Assembly (NCBI GenBank): GCA_046299555.1
Contig: JBKBHS010000005.1
Span: 62,001 to 126,000, forward strand
Direction: 5' to 3'
Origin: CALKJP01 sp046299555
Lineage (GTDB): Bacteria > Bacteroidota > Bacteroidia > JACCXN01
Length of the DNA: 64,000 nt
In this document: positions 62,155 to 64,000 of the stretch, piece after piece
Numbering within the stretch: position 1 is the stretch's first letter
How the letters are laid out: every line of letters starts with the position of its first letter
The notes under the pieces: generated by a model
Database searches by the model: none
Told to the model about the DNA's origin: nothing
What the model saw: only the letters and a program-made list of their open reading frames with translations
Made by a program: the position numbers and the translations under genes

Positions 62155-64000
62155 ATGAAACAAATTATACGTTTTTTCGCTGCATTCACACTATTAGTAT
62201 GCTGTATTTTTAATATTTATGCACAAGAAAATCGAACACCCACACAAGAAGAAATTGATTTAAAATATCAAAAACTTATACAATATGAAGCTTTAACCAA
62301 AGAATCGCCAAAGCTTTGGGAAATGCCTTACGATGATAATGGAAATTACATTTATTCCAAAAAGAAAGAAACTTTTAAAAATGGTTTAAAAATAACAGGT
62401 CCCGAACAAGACTGCTCAGGAGCGATTCCTGTTTGCCAACAAACCTATACCCAAAGTAACTCATATACAGGATTTGGTTCAGTTCAAGAAGTTTATAATA
62501 ATTGTTTATTAGCTGGTGAGCAATATTCTGTTTGGTATGTATTTACCGTTCAAAACAGTGGAACATTTGGATTTATAATCCAAACTTCAATGGATTATGA
62601 TTTTGCATTGTATGATATAACTAATTCAAGTTGTTCAGCTATACCCAATTTAACACCAGTTAGATGTAACTTTTCAGCAACTTATGGTAACACAGGGCTA
62701 GATGCAAATAATGCTTCATCTACAATTCCAATTAGTTATAGTGCCAGCCAAGCCCCCATAATGCCCGGTTTAAATGTAACTGCGGGACAAACCTATGTAT
62801 TAGTAATTGATAACTATTCTCAGAACAATAATGGATATACCATAACATTTTCGGGTACTGCACAAATTTTTGACCAATCTGCACCAACATTAGGCACAGC
62901 AACAGCATCGTGTACCAGCAATACCATTACTTTACAATTAAGTGAACCTATTCAATGCAGCAGCATTAGTGCAAGCGATTTTTCATTAACCGGTCCTGGT
63001 GGTCCTGTATCTATTATTTCTGCAAATGGCAATGGATGCAGTGGTCCAAATTCTTTTACCAACCAAGTTATAATTACATACAACAATACCCCACAAATTC
63101 CTTCAGGCACTTACACCTTAACCGTAAATACCGGAACTGATGGCAATTCCCTTCTTGACAATTGTGGCAATGCAATGGCTAATGGATCATCTATTACATT
63201 TAACTATCTCGCCCCAATATCTATTACAGCAAATCCAGCACAGATTTGTACAGGAAATTCAACAGTTCTAACTGCCCTTGGAGGTCCTACAAGCGGAGCT
63301 ACTTATTCTTGGTCACCTGTTTCCGGTTCAAGCGATAATATTACGGTAAACCCATCTACTTCTACCACTTATACCGTTTCTGTAACATATGGAGGTTGTA
63401 CGCGAACAGCCTCTCAATTAGTTCAAATTGTAAATCCTCCTGTTGTTACTGTTACCCCGCTTAATGTATCCATCTGCTCAGGCACAGCTCCTTTAACTGC
63501 TACTGCAACAATAAACGGAAACCCATGTACCAATTGTAATTACAGTTGGTCAGGGTCTGCCACTCAAACTGATAATGGAGTACCAAGTTCTACTTTAAAT
63601 GCAGGTCCGGGAACATATACAGTTACAGTAACTTCGCCAAGTGGATGTGTAGGAAATTCTGTAACTGCAACTGTTAGCAATCCTTCACCCAACCCTAATC
63701 CTTCTTGCGATGTAATATATGTAAATACAACCGGTGGAGGAAACGGATTTTCGCGAACAAGCCCAACCGACTTAGCTACTGCCTTAACTATGGCACAATG
63801 TAATAATGTAGTGATAAAAATGGCTCAAGGCACCTATACTATTAATAACCCTATTACCAATTTAACCAGCTTTATTACATTAGAAGGAGGTTACGATCCT
63901 ACTTTTACAACAAAATCAAGCCAAGCCGGTGCAACAACTATCTTTAGAACAAATGCTAATGTGCAAGGGCAACCTAATGCACCTCGAATAACTGCATTTG
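62155..64000 (+). CDS. Large secreted adhesin-like protein (partial, runs off the window)
   Basis: An open frame from the ATG at 62155 to the last base, 615 residues with no stop. The signal peptide is MKQIIRFFAAFTLLVCCIFN, cleaved near YAQ. A pre-peptidase-like jelly-roll region (about 80-240: SVWYVFTVQNSGTFGFIIQT) follows. An Ig-like/SbsA-type domain (SAPTLGTATASCTSNTITLQ) comes next, then Ig-like and PKD-like units (TYSWSPVSG, NYSWSGSATQ). At about 520 the sequence turns into a probable right-handed beta-helix start (IYVNTTGGGNGFSRTSPTDL, FITLEGGYDP). It is likely a T9SS cargo; a C-terminal sorting domain would be expected beyond the window. Confidence 0.85.
   Translation, partial: MKQIIRFFAAFTLLVCCIFNIYAQENRTPTQEEIDLKYQKLIQYEALTKESPKLWEMPYDDNGNYIYSKKKETFKNGLKITGPEQDCSGAIPVCQQTYTQSNSYTGFGSVQEVYNNCLLAGEQYSVWYVFTVQNSGTFGFIIQTSMDYDFALYDITNSSCSAIPNLTPVRCNFSATYGNTGLDANNASSTIPISYSASQAPIMPGLNVTAGQTYVLVIDNYSQNNNGYTITFSGTAQIFDQSAPTLGTATASCTSNTITLQLSEPIQCSSISASDFSLTGPGGPVSIISANGNGCSGPNSFTNQVIITYNNTPQIPSGTYTLTVNTGTDGNSLLDNCGNAMANGSSITFNYLAPISITANPAQICTGNSTVLTALGGPTSGATYSWSPVSGSSDNITVNPSTSTTYTVSVTYGGCTRTASQLVQIVNPPVVTVTPLNVSICSGTAPLTATATINGNPCTNCNYSWSGSATQTDNGVPSSTLNAGPGTYTVTVTSPSGCVGNSVTATVSNPSPNPNPSCDVIYVNTTGGGNGFSRTSPTDLATALTMAQCNNVVIKMAQGTYTINNPITNLTSFITLEGGYDPTFTTKSSQAGATTIFRTNANVQGQPNAPRITAF

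Overview
The window is AT-rich, gene-dense bacterial chromosome. It encodes about 49 genes, and no gene-free stretch exceeds about 250 bases. Several features point to Bacteroidota: two large secreted proteins, one with an intact C-terminal type IX secretion (T9SS) sorting domain and SprB-type repeats; Bacteroidota-typical families (YfhO, DUF4834, DUF2279, short biosynthetic SpeA); weak or absent Shine-Dalgarno sequences; and candidate TTG / TAnnTTTG promoters. The aminofutalosine synthase MqnE implies menaquinone synthesis by the futalosine route, so the organism is more likely outside the classical Flavobacteria. I cannot name a genus.

Layout. Positions 1-17106 form a surface-polysaccharide region: three glycosyltransferases, an AsnB-type amidotransferase, a YfhO membrane protein, an O-antigen ligase/polymerase, a Wzz-like chain-length protein and a Wzx-like flippase. 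Housekeeping carB, DUF4834 and a radical SAM gene are interspersed. Positions 17154-21504 hold RNase HII, an AddB-like nuclease and an orphan OmpR-type response regulator. Positions 21658-25770 encode a multidomain M43 metalloprotease/adhesin exported by T9SS. Positions 25926-31214 carry mqnE, a class I aminotransferase, a heptose-7-phosphate kinase and a TrkH potassium transporter. Positions 31268-36853 form an arginine-centred group (SpeA, arginase-family hydrolase, ArgS) followed by an APC permease. Positions 36921-39415 hold an MFS transporter, a Crp/Fnr regulator and phosphatidylserine decarboxylase. Positions 39517-46397 hold gdhA and then a phospholipid/proteostasis block (rsfS, ftsH, LUD protein, DUF2007, cdsA) divergent from birA. 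Positions 46431-54796 are a run of small enzymes: two alpha/beta hydrolases, a TonB C-terminal protein, DUF2279, NUDIX, an Smr-domain protein, a YhiN-like flavoprotein, a thioesterase, PdxH and YqgE.

The most striking unit is at 55041-59448. Three tightly packed genes encode a short SMC/MukB-like ATPase, a kleisin-like protein and a small KITE-like protein. This is a MksBEF/Wadjet-related condensin, but its order is SMC-kleisin-KITE, the SMC is short (896 residues), no canonical LSGGE signature is visible, and no JetD/MksG nuclease gene is next to it. An M13 metallopeptidase and a class I glutamine amidotransferase follow with 12-base spacing and a 7-base overlap, so they may be co-transcribed. 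The window ends inside a second large secreted protein that begins at 62155 and enters a probable beta-helix.

I saw no rRNA, tRNA, CRISPR array, insertion sequence, phage or integrase gene.
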